A stretch of DNA of 64,000 bases from Alistipes sp. (GTDB lineage Bacteria > Bacteroidota > Bacteroidia > Bacteroidales > Rikenellaceae), in the NCBI GenBank assembly GCA_017937125.1, contig JAGBEH010000001.1, positions 620,001-684,000 of the forward strand, in the 5' to 3' direction. This document shows, in pieces, positions 54,718 to 63,618 of the stretch. Under the pieces are notes generated by a model. That model was not told where the DNA came from, did no database searches, and saw nothing but the letters and a program-made list of their open reading frames with translations. The first letter of the stretch is position 1. Every line of letters begins with the position of its first letter. The translations under genes were made by a program, and so were the position numbers.

Positions 54718-54758
54718 AACCGCCGCCCTCCCGATATCGTCGGGAACGGGCGGCGGTT
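54718..54758 (-). terminator. Probable terminator of the lamin-tail lipoprotein gene
   Basis: An 11-bp GC-rich stem (54718-54728 with 54748-54758) topped by a second 6-bp stem (54729-54734 with 54740-54745), 23 bases past the stop on the minus strand. There is no T run. The rest of 54581-54717 holds no recognisable gene. Confidence 0.55.
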
Positions 54759-54780
54759 GCTTGGCTTTGTCGCCGACGGA

Positions 54781-55677
54781 CTATTCCTTGGCGGCTTCGT
54801 GCTCTATGTCAGCCGCCTTCTCATTGTTGTACGCGCCTTTGGATGGAGCGGCATATGCCCAGTTCCCGTTACCGTTGGGGCAGCGCGAGAATGAATAGTC
54901 GCTTTGCAGCGGCAGGGCCGTGGCACCCCAGCCTGCATTGCCCTTGGTGCCCCTTTGGAAAGTGTCTATGGTCTTCCCGTCGGCATTTATCAGCGAGACG
55001 GCGATGTTGCGGTCGGCGTAGATGCTTCCCGTAAAATGGGCGGCGTAGTCGGCCGTGGTGGCATTTTCCTTGCCTTCGAGGGTGAGGTATGCTCCCGACC
55101 TCAACTCCGTATTTTCGGGCGCTATCCATATAGTGGTATTCTCGTTGAGCCGCAGCGTGCACCTGCCGAGGTTGATGTCTTCGACGCCTTTGTTGTGAAT
55201 CTCGATGAATTGGCGGTTCCCGTCTATTTCGTTCAGGACAATCGACGAGTAATCTATGTTCCCGAACTCGGACAGTACGGTGTAAACGTATTGGTCGGAA
55301 TAGGCATTGACTCCGTAGGCGCTGAGGCAATAGACGGAGAAGATGACCCATTTGCCCTCCGCCTGTTTGGGTATTACGGCCGAGAAAGGCGTGAGGTCCT
55401 TGTTGGGGATAGTCACTATTTCGGTAGTTTGTATTTGTGCCGCGCGTGCCGACACGAGGTCGTTGCCTACCTGATACAATATGCAGGCCTGCGCCGTGCC
55501 GTGCTCGTTCCTAATGTTGGCCTGGACGGTTACCTCGTCGTTTACCGTTACCCGATCGAGTTCGGGCGTGTAGAATACGTCGCTTATCTCGGGCAGCGTG
55601 TAATAGGCGGGGTTGTCGTCGAGCTTGCAGGCCGACAGCGTAAGTATGACGGCCGATATGAGAAACAGTTTTTTCAT
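54781..55677 (-). CDS. Lamin-tail-domain lipoprotein
   Basis: 298 residues. Lipobox LSAC followed by KLDDN (surface-type). A beta-rich N-terminal domain (~30-140) is followed by a lamin-tail-like immunoglobulin fold (~145-275) starting SSIVLNEIDGNRQFIEIHN and including GRCTLRLNENTTIWI and GAYLTLEGKENA. Bacterial lamin-tail domains are found in secreted nucleases, adhesins and surface proteins, usually as accessory binding modules. No catalytic domain is visible. The C-terminus is Ala/Glu-rich. It is divergent from serB. Confidence 0.78.
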   Translation of the reverse strand: MKKLFLISAVILTLSACKLDDNPAYYTLPEISDVFYTPELDRVTVNDEVTVQANIRNEHGTAQACILYQVGNDLVSARAAQIQTTEIVTIPNKDLTPFSAVIPKQAEGKWVIFSVYCLSAYGVNAYSDQYVYTVLSEFGNIDYSSIVLNEIDGNRQFIEIHNKGVEDINLGRCTLRLNENTTIWIAPENTELRSGAYLTLEGKENATTADYAAHFTGSIYADRNIAVSLINADGKTIDTFQRGTKGNAGWGATALPLQSDYSFSRCPNGNGNWAYAAPSKGAYNNEKAADIEHEAAKE

Positions 55678-55807
55678 TGCATTCGGTGTTGAAAATAAGT
55701 AAATTACGGTTCGATATCCGCATCGGTGCGGATGCCGCGTCCGTGTCTGTGCATAACATACACAGTCGAACCGGCTGTAAATATAGTGAAAAATGGATGA
55801 ATTTCAT

Positions 55808-55815
55808 TATCTTTG
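55808..55815 (+). promoter_or_regulatory. -7 box TATCTTTG of serB
   Basis: TATCTTTG, exact consensus, 25 bases before the serB ATG. Confidence 0.7.
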
Positions 55816-55840
55816 TATGTCAATGTAAAAAAATACGGAA

Positions 55841-57067
55841 ATGAATAACGATGTCGAGATAATACAAATCAATATTTCGGGCGAGGACAAACCCGGTATG
55901 ACCTCCTCGCTTACGGCTATTCTGGCGCGATACGATGCCTTTATTTTGGATATAGGCCAGGCTAACATCCACAGTTCCCTGACTCTCGGCATACTGATAC
56001 GCACCACGTCCGACAAGTCGGGATTTATTATGAAGGAGCTGCTGTTCAAGGCCTCGGAGTTGGGCGTGATGATACGTTTTACGCCTGTCGGCGAGGAGCA
56101 GTACAACGATTGGGTGAAGCGTCAGGGCAAGAACCGTTACATAGTGACGCTGCTCGGCCGCAAGGTTACTGCACAGCATATCGCCGACGTTACGCAGGCC
56201 GTTTACGAGCAGGGGCTGAATATCGATTCCATCGTGCGCCTTACGGGACGCGTGCCGTTGCTGGAGGACGAGCGTGCGCATAAGTCGTGTATCGAACTGT
56301 CGGTTCGCGGCAATCTTGACGACCGCGATTTGCTGCAACGCAGGTTTATGGAGTTGTCGGGCACGGGTCTCGACGTTTCGTTGCAGAAGGACGATATATA
56401 TCGCAGGTCGCGGCGGCTGATATGTTTCGATATGGATTCCACGCTGATAGAGACCGAGGTTATCGATGAACTGGCCGAACGTGCGGGAGTGGGTGAGCAG
56501 GTGCGTGCCATTACCGAACGTGCTATGCGCGGCGAGATAGACTTCTGCGAGAGCTTTACCGAGCGCGTGGCGCTGCTCAAGGGGCTCGACGTCTCCGTGA
56601 TGGATGATATTGCGCGCAACCTGCCTATAACCGAGGGGTTGGAGCGAATGATGACCATACTCAAGCGCGTGGGTTACAAGACGGCTATCCTTTCGGGCGG
56701 TTTTACCTATTTCGGCAACCATCTGAAGCAGCAGTTCGGGTTCGATTACGTGTATGCCAACGAGCTCGAAATAGAGAACGGCAAATTGACGGGACGTTAT
56801 GTCGGCGAAATCGTGGACGGGCGCCGCAAGGCCGAATTGCTGCGTCTGCTTTGCCAGTTCGAGAATATAAATATAGCCCAGTCGGTCGCTGTCGGCGACG
56901 GGGCCAACGACCTGCCGATGCTGAACCTCGCGGGTCTGGGCATCGCTTTCCACGCTAAGCCCAAAGTGAAGGCTACGGCCGAGCAATGCATCTCGACTAT
57001 CGGTATAGACGGCATACTCTATTTTCTCGGATTGAAAGATTCTTCCGTCGAGGAGCGTTGTAAATGA
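55841..57067 (+). CDS. serB: Phosphoserine phosphatase with N-terminal ACT domains
   Basis: 408 residues. The N-terminal ~185 residues form two ACT-like regulatory modules (VEIIQINISGEDKPGMTS; RYIVTLLGRKVTAQHIADV). The HAD phosphatase follows with DMDST (nucleophile Asp197, Asp199), a SGGF motif with the conserved Lys upstream, and GDGANDLPML for Mg2+. It makes serine from O-phosphoserine; the ACT part probably senses serine. The stop overlaps the start of the next gene by four bases. Confidence 0.94.
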   Translation: MNNDVEIIQINISGEDKPGMTSSLTAILARYDAFILDIGQANIHSSLTLGILIRTTSDKSGFIMKELLFKASELGVMIRFTPVGEEQYNDWVKRQGKNRYIVTLLGRKVTAQHIADVTQAVYEQGLNIDSIVRLTGRVPLLEDERAHKSCIELSVRGNLDDRDLLQRRFMELSGTGLDVSLQKDDIYRRSRRLICFDMDSTLIETEVIDELAERAGVGEQVRAITERAMRGEIDFCESFTERVALLKGLDVSVMDDIARNLPITEGLERMMTILKRVGYKTAILSGGFTYFGNHLKQQFGFDYVYANELEIENGKLTGRYVGEIVDGRRKAELLRLLCQFENINIAQSVAVGDGANDLPMLNLAGLGIAFHAKPKVKATAEQCISTIGIDGILYFLGLKDSSVEERCK

Positions 57068-57867
57068 GGGTAGGCGCTGCGGTTGCGATATGTGCGGCAG
57101 TGTTGTGCTGCGGCTGTTACGATACGTTCGATACTCCGAACGGCGTCGCCGCGCGTGAGGTCGCGCCCAATGCTTCCGTTCGGGAACTCCGCGATATGTA
57201 TTACGGCAAACCGATGGTAGTATCCGAGAAGATAATCATCGGCGGCTATGTCACGTCGAGCGACAAGGCGGGCAATTTCTACCGAACGTTCACCATCCGC
57301 GATGCGAGCGGCGGAGTGGAGATTATGGCGGGGACGCGCGATCTGCACAATGTCTATCCTGAGGGATGCTACGTATGCGTCGATGTCGGAGGTTGTGCCG
57401 CAGGCGAAAGCCGCGGTGTGCTGCAAATAGGTGCCGAGGTCGAATCGTACGATAATTTCGATGTGGATTATTTTTATTCCAAAGTCGAACTCGACCGCCG
57501 TATTTTCCGCAGCGGCCGTAATCCGGTGCCGATAGATATTCCCGTCGTGGCGTATTCCGATCTCGACAGGGCGCTGTGCGGGTGTCCCGTTACATTGGCG
57601 GGGTTGAAATCGGTGCGTCCGAGCGAACTTGCCGAAAACGAGCGTTGTACGTGGAGCGGCTATCGTATGTTCGAAGATGATGAAGGCCGCAGAATATATA
57701 CTTATACGAACGCATATGCCGATTTTGCGGACGATACCGTTCCCGACGGTACGGTCGATATAACCGGCATCCTCCAGTACGGTGCCGTTGCGGGCGAGTC
57801 GGACGATTGTTTCATATTGAAAATGCGCAGCCGTGAAGATTGCAAGTGTATCGGTGATAATATGTAG
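57064..57867 (+). CDS. DUF5689 lipoprotein (short form 1)
   Basis: 267 residues with a lipobox-type signal (AVLCCGC, then YDTFDTP). The OB-fold core GGYVTSSDKAGNFYRTFTI..DASGGVEIMAG matches the DUF5689 lipoprotein at 14.4 kb, including the post-Cys sequence CYxxFDxP, but the long C-terminal extension of that protein is absent. Coupled to serB by an ATGA overlap and to the next DUF5689 gene by a 35-base overlap. Role unknown; serine metabolism offers no obvious link. Confidence 0.78.
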   Translation: MRVGAAVAICAAVLCCGCYDTFDTPNGVAAREVAPNASVRELRDMYYGKPMVVSEKIIIGGYVTSSDKAGNFYRTFTIRDASGGVEIMAGTRDLHNVYPEGCYVCVDVGGCAAGESRGVLQIGAEVESYDNFDVDYFYSKVELDRRIFRSGRNPVPIDIPVVAYSDLDRALCGCPVTLAGLKSVRPSELAENERCTWSGYRMFEDDEGRRIYTYTNAYADFADDTVPDGTVDITGILQYGAVAGESDDCFILKMRSREDCKCIGDNM

Positions 57868-58615
57868 CATCCTGCTTGCCGGGTGCTCCTCGGCGACGAA
57901 GCCCGTTTACGAAAAGATTCCCGACGATATTCCGGAAGAGGGGCTGGTCAGCATACCTTATCTCAAGACACTGTGCACGGGGCGTTCTTCCGTAATAGAC
58001 AAGGACGTGTCGATAGTCGGCACCGTAGTCGCCAATGATTTGTTCGGCGAATTTTACAAGACGATTGTAATCGCCGATAGCGGCGGCGGTATAGAGATAA
58101 GCATCGACAAGATAAGGCTTTACGAATATTTCCCGTTGTATTCCGAAGTCGCCGTGATCTGCAACGGATTGGCACTCGGACGCGTCGGAGGTAAAATCAC
58201 GCTCGGGGCCGTTCCTACGGGCGAATATGCGACCGACAGAATACCTTATTCCGAGATAGGAAGATATGTCGTGTCGGTCACGGAATATCCCGCCGCACCC
58301 GATCCTGCCGTCGTTACGATACCCGAACAGTCGGTCGAACACGTCTCGTCGCTCGTTATGGTCGAGAATCTGCATATCGTCGATGCGGAATGCGGGATAT
58401 CGTGGTGCGACTGCATCGACGGCATTTATACCGATACAGAACGCTATGCCGCGGATGCCGACGGCAATATGCTCGTGCTGAAGATGTACGGCGAATGCAG
58501 CTATGCCCATGAGGCCGTGCCGAAAGGGACGGTTTCGCTTGCGGGAATAGTCGATTATTCCGACGGCGAATATTCGATGCGCATCGCCAACCATTATATT
58601 CTGGAGAAAAGATAA
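57833..58615 (+). CDS. DUF5689 lipoprotein (short form 2)
   Basis: 260 residues from a GTG start that overlaps the preceding gene by 35 bases; the start is fixed by the lipoprotein signal (ASVSVIICSILLAGC, Cys18). The OB-fold core GTVVANDLFGEFYKTIVI..SGGGIEISIDK aligns with both other DUF5689 proteins in the window. A second beta domain follows (~150-255). It is the last gene of the serB transcript and is followed by a terminator. Confidence 0.77.
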   Translation: MKIASVSVIICSILLAGCSSATKPVYEKIPDDIPEEGLVSIPYLKTLCTGRSSVIDKDVSIVGTVVANDLFGEFYKTIVIADSGGGIEISIDKIRLYEYFPLYSEVAVICNGLALGRVGGKITLGAVPTGEYATDRIPYSEIGRYVVSVTEYPAAPDPAVVTIPEQSVEHVSSLVMVENLHIVDAECGISWCDCIDGIYTDTERYAADADGNMLVLKMYGECSYAHEAVPKGTVSLAGIVDYSDGEYSMRIANHYILEKR

Positions 58616-58646
58616 AAAGGAGGCGTTCGGTACGTCTCCTTTTTTA
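58615..58646. terminator. Bidirectional rho-independent terminator
   Basis: Stem of 11-12 bp with one G-U pair (58615-58625 with 58633-58643), five-base loop, A run left and T run right, between the convergent DUF5689 and obgE genes. Confidence 0.87.
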
Positions 58647-58668
58647 CATCCGTGCAAATCTCTACGAT

Positions 58669-59682
58669 TTATTCGTGGAGGGCTTTCCAAAGCATATCTT
58701 TCAGCTCGGCGATATGCCGTCCGCTGACCGACGAGATGAATACGGCGGGCAGCCCTTCGGGCAGCGACGGCCGTAATTGCCGCTCCAATTCCTCGTCTAT
58801 CATATCGCACTTGGTTATGGCCAGCAGCCGTTGTTTGTCGAGCAACTCGGGGTTGTATTGCGTAAGCTCGCCGAGCAGTATTTCGTAGTCGCGGGCTATG
58901 TCGTCGCTGTCTACGGGTATCATAAAGAGCAGCACCGAGTTGCGTTCGATATGGCGCAGAAAGCGCGTGCCTAATCCGCGACCCTCGTGCGCACCCTCGA
59001 TGATGCCGGGGATGTCGGCCATTACGAACGACTTGCGGTCGCGCACCTCCACGATGCCGAGATTGGGTTCGAGTGTGGTAAAGGCATAGTCGGCGATTTT
59101 GGGTTTTGCGGCCGATACGGCTGAAAGCAGGGTGCTCTTGCCCGCATTGGGAAATCCTACCAGCCCCACATCTGCCAAGACCTTGAGTTCGAGGATGAAT
59201 GCCCCTTCGTCGCCGTCTTCGCCGGGTTGCGCATAGCGCGGCGCCTGATTGGTCGGCGTTTTGAAATGCCAGTTGCCCAGACCTCCGCGTCCGCCCTTGA
59301 GCAGAACGAGCTGCTCGCCGTGCTCGGTAACTTCGCCGACGAGTTCCGTGTGCGTTTCGCCCTCTTCATCCGTTACGAGGCGCTTCGCTACGGTTCCGAG
59401 CGGTACGGGAATGATTATGTCTTTTGCGTCTTTGCCCGACGAGCGCGCCCCCGAACCCCCTTCGCCGTCTTCGGCGAACTGGTGGCGTTGATATTTGAGG
59501 TGTATGAGCGTCCAGTATTGGCTGTCGCCCTGCAATACGATGCTGCCGCCCTTGCCGCCGTCGCCGCCGTCGGGACCGCCGAATGCGACGAACTTTTCAC
59601 GGCGGAAATGTGCCGATCCCGCACCGCCGTGACCCGAACGGGCGAATATCTTGACGTAGTCTACGAAATTAGAACCTGCCAT
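58669..59682 (-). CDS. obgE: GTPase Obg/CgtA
   Basis: 337 residues: the glycine-rich Obg fold (residues ~1-155, [19 protein letters not shown]... with GGxGG repeats) and a GTPase domain with G1 [10 protein letters not shown]3 DIPGIIEGA and G4 TKCD. Obg binds 50S subunits and links ribosome assembly to growth and stringent control. The C-terminal OCT extension of some Obg proteins is absent, as usual in this phylum. Start at 59682 (MAGSNF) is the standard Obg N-terminus. Confidence 0.95.
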   Translation of the reverse strand: MAGSNFVDYVKIFARSGHGGAGSAHFRREKFVAFGGPDGGDGGKGGSIVLQGDSQYWTLIHLKYQRHQFAEDGEGGSGARSSGKDAKDIIIPVPLGTVAKRLVTDEEGETHTELVGEVTEHGEQLVLLKGGRGGLGNWHFKTPTNQAPRYAQPGEDGDEGAFILELKVLADVGLVGFPNAGKSTLLSAVSAAKPKIADYAFTTLEPNLGIVEVRDRKSFVMADIPGIIEGAHEGRGLGTRFLRHIERNSVLLFMIPVDSDDIARDYEILLGELTQYNPELLDKQRLLAITKCDMIDEELERQLRPSLPEGLPAVFISSVSGRHIAELKDMLWKALHE

Positions 59683-59700
59683 AAATCTTCGATTTGTGCC

Positions 59701-59708
59701 CAAAGGTA
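59701..59708 (-). promoter_or_regulatory. -7 box TACCTTTG of obgE
   Basis: Minus strand TACCTTTG, 18 bases before the obgE start. Confidence 0.68.
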
Positions 59709-59758
59709 CAAAAAAAGTGCGAAGTTCTGAATTTATGCGGCCGTAATGCAATGAAAAA

Positions 59759-59783
59759 CGGTGTACGTATTGGCCGTACACCG
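59759..59783 (-). terminator. Terminator of the small lipoprotein gene
   Basis: A 9-bp stem CGGTGTACG/CGTACACCG (59759-59767 with 59775-59783) followed on the minus strand by a T5 run; 24 bases past the stop. Confidence 0.8.
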
Positions 59784-59807
59784 TAGCTGTCGGGCGAATA
59801 AGGCGGA

Positions 59808-60329
59808 TTATTCTTTCGGCGCCACGTAGCGGAACTTCAGTTCGCGTGTGAGGGTGCGATTTTCGTTGTCCGCCATTTTCAGGATGAAAGTATGCTCGGA
59901 GCCGTCCGCAGGACCGAGCGCCGCTATCATCGGAACAAGCCCCGACAGGCTGAACAGTACATCGGTCTTGTTTTTCAGGTCGTCGCCCATAGGCAGACCC
60001 GCAATGCCGAGATCGGAGAGCGTCCCTATCAGTTTCGTATCACCGATGAGGTCCATATCGGCGCTGCCGTCGGTCGTCATATACGATATGAACGGTGCGA
60101 GCGTCTCGGAGTTTACGGTTACGACGAATTTCCCGATGCCAGCTTCGGCCGTGATGCGGATATTTATATCCATCTGCTCGGCGATGTCCGTAATGCCGAA
60201 ATCGGGATTGGCCTCCCACGCCATTGCGGGCGCTGCCGTTTTCGTTGCTTCATCTTTCTTGTCGTCCGAACATCCGTAAATAACAGAAGTCAGGGCGATT
60301 GCGATAATTGCGAATACACACTTTTTCAT
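59808..60329 (-). CDS. Small lipoprotein of unknown family
   Basis: 173 residues. Lipobox IYGC followed by SDDKKDE, an acidic motif typical of surface-exported lipoproteins. The remainder (~35-173) looks like a single beta-sandwich domain ([36 protein letters not shown]). I do not recognise the family. It is monocistronic, with its own -7 box and terminator. Confidence 0.72.
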   Translation of the reverse strand: MKKCVFAIIAIALTSVIYGCSDDKKDEATKTAAPAMAWEANPDFGITDIAEQMDINIRITAEAGIGKFVVTVNSETLAPFISYMTTDGSADMDLIGDTKLIGTLSDLGIAGLPMGDDLKNKTDVLFSLSGLVPMIAALGPADGSEHTFILKMADNENRTLTRELKFRYVAPKE

Positions 60330-60355
60330 TTCCGTAAATTTTAATGTTGCGGAAG

Positions 60356-60363
60356 CAAAATTA
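60356..60363 (-). promoter_or_regulatory. -7 box TAATTTTG of the small lipoprotein gene
   Basis: Minus strand TAATTTTG, 26 bases before the start. The ~160 bases from here to the dusB stop contain no recognisable gene. Confidence 0.6.
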
Positions 60364-60523
60364 TGAATACGGCGAATGAATGCGAAATTTATTCAACGAA
60401 CACGGAAAATAGTCGGATACTCTCCGCAGAATCGATAATGAACCCGACAAACGGCCCTTCATCGGCGAGGTCTGAATGTCGTGCGGCCGCGTCGAGGGGC
60501 TGAAGCATAAGGTTGCGGCGGGT

Positions 60524-61546
60524 CTAAATGTCGTGCGACAGCGGCGACGGGACCGTCTGCGACGAGTCGAAATCGCCCCAGCGGTCTGCAATGGAGTCGA
60601 TTACGGCGAACAGTTCTGCGGGGTCGGACAGGGTAACGAGCTTGCCGCGCGTCTCCTTGAAATCGGGCAACCCCTTGAAATAGTTGGATAAATGTCTGCG
60701 CATTTCGAGTATACCTACGCGTTCTCCCTTTATCTCGATAGATTTGGCAAGATGCTCTTCGGCTATGGCCACCCGCTCGACGACGGTCGGTTGCGGCAGC
60801 TTCTCGCCCGTTCTGAGGTAGTGCTTTACCTCCTTGAAGATCCAAGGACGTCCGTACGTGGCACGGCCTATCATTATACCGTCTACGCCGTAGCGGTCGA
60901 ACATCGCTTTCGCCTTTTCGCCCGAGTCGATATCGCCGTTGCCTATTATGGGAATATGTATGGCGGGGTTGTTTTTCACTTTCCCTATGAGCGTCCAATC
61001 CGCCTCGCCCTTATACAGCTGCGCCCGAGTACGGCCGTGAACGGTAAGCGCCGCGATACCGACATCCTGCAACCGCAGTGCTATCTCCTCGATATTTTTC
61101 GTATCGTCGTCCCACCCCAGACGCGTTTTGACCGTTACGGGAAGTTTGACGGCATCGACTATTCTTCGTGTCATTTCGACCATCAGAGGAACGTCGCGCA
61201 TCATCCCCGAACCCGCTCCGCGTCCCGCTATCTTTTTCATCGGGCAGCCGAAGTTTATGTCTATTATGTCGGGATGCGCCGCTTCGGCTATGCGTGCGGC
61301 TTCGACCATCGGCTCTATCAGATGTCCGTATATCTGGATGCCGACGGGTCGTTCGGCGTCATCGATATTGAGTTTGGCGAGCGATTTGGCGGCGTCGCGT
61401 ATAAGCCCGTCGGAGGATATGAATTCGGTGTAGACCACATCCGCGCCGAATTTCTTGCACATATAACGGAACGACGGGTCCGTCACATCCTCCATCGGCG
61501 CGAGAAAAAGCGGCTGCTCTCCGAGTTCTATATTCGCTATTTTCAT
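60524..61546 (-). CDS. dusB: tRNA-dihydrouridine synthase
   Basis: 340 residues. An FMN-binding TIM barrel with LAPMEDVTDPSFR at the start, the catalytic cysteine in INFGCPMKKI, KTRLGWD and HGRTRAQLY, then the C-terminal helical tRNA-binding domain. It reduces specific uridines of the tRNA D-loop. The DusB branch is favoured by the GCPMKKI and SGMMRD sequences. It is divergent from argS. Confidence 0.92.
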   Translation of the reverse strand: MKIANIELGEQPLFLAPMEDVTDPSFRYMCKKFGADVVYTEFISSDGLIRDAAKSLAKLNIDDAERPVGIQIYGHLIEPMVEAARIAEAAHPDIIDINFGCPMKKIAGRGAGSGMMRDVPLMVEMTRRIVDAVKLPVTVKTRLGWDDDTKNIEEIALRLQDVGIAALTVHGRTRAQLYKGEADWTLIGKVKNNPAIHIPIIGNGDIDSGEKAKAMFDRYGVDGIMIGRATYGRPWIFKEVKHYLRTGEKLPQPTVVERVAIAEEHLAKSIEIKGERVGILEMRRHLSNYFKGLPDFKETRGKLVTLSDPAELFAVIDSIADRWGDFDSSQTVPSPLSHDI

Positions 61547-61584
61547 ATCGTTCGTACGGTTTTCGTCATCTGTTTCTATCGGGG

Positions 61585-61592
61585 CAAAGATA
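61585..61592 (-). promoter_or_regulatory. -7 box TATCTTTG of dusB
   Basis: Minus strand TATCTTTG, exact consensus, 38 bases before the dusB start. Confidence 0.68.
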
Positions 61593-61665
61593 CGGAATGT
61601 TTCCCTAATGCCGACAAATATGCATCTAATTTAATCGCGGCGGGCGTAAAACGAAAAGAAATCGT

Positions 61666-61673
61666 TATCTTTG
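61666..61673 (+). promoter_or_regulatory. -7 box TATCTTTG of argS
   Basis: TATCTTTG, 16 bases before the ATG at 61690; divergent from the dusB promoter. Confidence 0.68.
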
Positions 61674-61689
61674 CGCGTTATTAAACTTG

Positions 61690-63471
61690 ATGACAATGAA
61701 TATCGAAGAATTCCTCTATGGCGTCGTAAAGAGCTCGGTCGAGTCGCTTTACGGTGCGCTCGACGGCGAGCAGCTGCAAATTCAGAAAACACGTAAAGAG
61801 TTCGAAGGCGATTATACGCTCGTGGTTTTCCCGTTGTTGCGACGAAGTCGGAAATCGCCCGAAGCTACGGCTGCGGAGGTAGGGGAGTATCTTGTTGCCA
61901 ACTGTTCGGAAATCAGCGGGTTCAATGTGGTCAAGGGTTTTCTGAACCTCTCGCTCGGCGTAGGTTTCTGGGCGCAGCGTTTCGCGGAAATATACGGAGA
62001 CGACAATTTCGGTACCGCACCTGCGACCGGACGTACGATTATGATAGAATACTCGTCGCCGAATACGAATAAGCCTTTGCATTTGGGACATATACGCAAC
62101 AATCTGCTCGGCTATTCGGTCGCGCAGATACTGAAGGCAAACGGCCATAACATCATAAAGGTCAATCTTGTAAACGACAGGGGCATACATATCTGCAAGT
62201 CGATGCTCGCGTGGAAACTCTACGGCAACGGCGAGACTCCCGAGTCGTCGGGAATGAAGGGCGACCATCTTGTGGGAAAGTATTATGTCGAGTTCGACAA
62301 ACATTACAAGGAGCAGATAAAGGAGCTTGTAGCGCAGGGCAAGAGCGAAGACGAGGCTAAGAAAACGGCACCCGTGATGCTCGCGGCGCAGGAGATGCTG
62401 CGCAAGTGGGAGGCCAAGGACCCCGAAGTGTATGCGCTTTGGGAGACGATGAACGGCTGGGTGTACGACGGTTTCGATGTAACTTACAAGGCTTTGGGTG
62501 TCGATTTCGATAAGGTGTATTACGAGTCGCAAACCTATCTGTTAGGCAAAAGCCTTGTGGAGGAGGGACTTGCGAAAGGCATCTTCTTCCGCAAGGAGGA
62601 TAACTCCGTGTGGATAGACCTTACGGCCGACGGTCTCGACCAAAAACTGCTGTTGCGCGGAGACGGCACCTCGGTCTATATGACGCAGGATTTGGGTACC
62701 GCATTCCGCCGTTTCGAGGATAATAAGCTCGACGATATGATATATGTGGTCGGGAACGAGCAGAATTATCATTTTCAGGTGTTGAAGCTCATACTCAAGA
62801 AGTTGGGGTATGACTGGAGCGACAATATATATCACCTCTCATACGGTATGGTCGAGCTGCCCGAAGGTAAGATGAAGTCCCGCGAGGGTACCGTAGTCGA
62901 TGCCGACGACCTGATTGCGGATATGGTATCTACGGCGCGCGAAATGTCGAAAGAGCTCGGCAAGCTCGACGGATGCAGCGACGAAGAGGCAGATGCCGTT
63001 TCGACTATGGTAGGGTTGGGCGCTCTCAAGTATTTCATTCTCAAGGTCGATCCGAAGAAGACGATGCTGTTCGACCCGCGCGAATCCATCGATTTCAACG
63101 GCAATACGGGACCTTTTATTCAGTATACGCACGCGCGTATATGTTCGATCCTGCGCAAGGCGAAAGATGCCGGCATCGACAGATCGTTGCAGTGCGGCGA
63201 TATACTGCCCGTTGAAACGGAGTTGATAAAGACTTTGTGCGATTACCCGAATGTCGTGGCGGCGGCAGGGGAGTCGTTCGCACCCTCTTTCATTGCGAAT
63301 TATGCGTATGAACTCGCCAAGAAATTCAACGGCTACTATCACGATTATTCTATTCTGCGTGAGGAGAATACGGCCATATGCGCTATGCGCCTGCGCCTTG
63401 CGGAGAGTGTCGCCAAGGTGTTGAAGTCGGCGATGAAACTGTTAGGTATCGACGTGCCCGACAGGATGTAG
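61690..63471 (+). CDS. argS: Arginyl-tRNA synthetase
   Basis: 593 residues, class I. The N-terminal Add1 domain recognises the tRNA D-loop, the HIGH-like motif is NKPLHLGHIRNN, and the KMSKS-equivalent is GKMKSREG (common in ArgRS). The anticodon-binding DALR domain ends with RLRLAESVAKVLKSAMKLLGI region. It charges tRNA-Arg with arginine. Starts at ATG 61690 or 61696; both follow the -7 box. Confidence 0.96.
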   Translation: MTMNIEEFLYGVVKSSVESLYGALDGEQLQIQKTRKEFEGDYTLVVFPLLRRSRKSPEATAAEVGEYLVANCSEISGFNVVKGFLNLSLGVGFWAQRFAEIYGDDNFGTAPATGRTIMIEYSSPNTNKPLHLGHIRNNLLGYSVAQILKANGHNIIKVNLVNDRGIHICKSMLAWKLYGNGETPESSGMKGDHLVGKYYVEFDKHYKEQIKELVAQGKSEDEAKKTAPVMLAAQEMLRKWEAKDPEVYALWETMNGWVYDGFDVTYKALGVDFDKVYYESQTYLLGKSLVEEGLAKGIFFRKEDNSVWIDLTADGLDQKLLLRGDGTSVYMTQDLGTAFRRFEDNKLDDMIYVVGNEQNYHFQVLKLILKKLGYDWSDNIYHLSYGMVELPEGKMKSREGTVVDADDLIADMVSTAREMSKELGKLDGCSDEEADAVSTMVGLGALKYFILKVDPKKTMLFDPRESIDFNGNTGPFIQYTHARICSILRKAKDAGIDRSLQCGDILPVETELIKTLCDYPNVVAAAGESFAPSFIANYAYELAKKFNGYYHDYSILREENTAICAMRLRLAESVAKVLKSAMKLLGIDVPDRM

Positions 63472-63521
63472 ACGTTCCTGTCGGCGAGTTGTTAAGGAAC
63501 GTCATCTGTGGTATTATATCG

Positions 63522-63553
63522 ATCGCTCTCCTGCCAATCGGCGGGAGAGCGAT
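63522..63553 (+). terminator. Terminator of argS
   Basis: A 14-bp stem with one G-U pair (63522-63535 with 63540-63553), AATC loop, and a short following T tract, 50 bases after the argS stop. Confidence 0.75.
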
Positions 63554-63618
63554 TTCGTAATATGGCTTGATTGTTGAAAGCGATAACGCGAAAAGGTATA
63601 ACTTAAAATATATTTCGC

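Noticed and set aside
60470..60545. Short direct repeat containing AATGTCGTGCG at the end of dusB
   Set aside because: Only about 11 bases are shared and there is no further structure; not distinguishable from chance.
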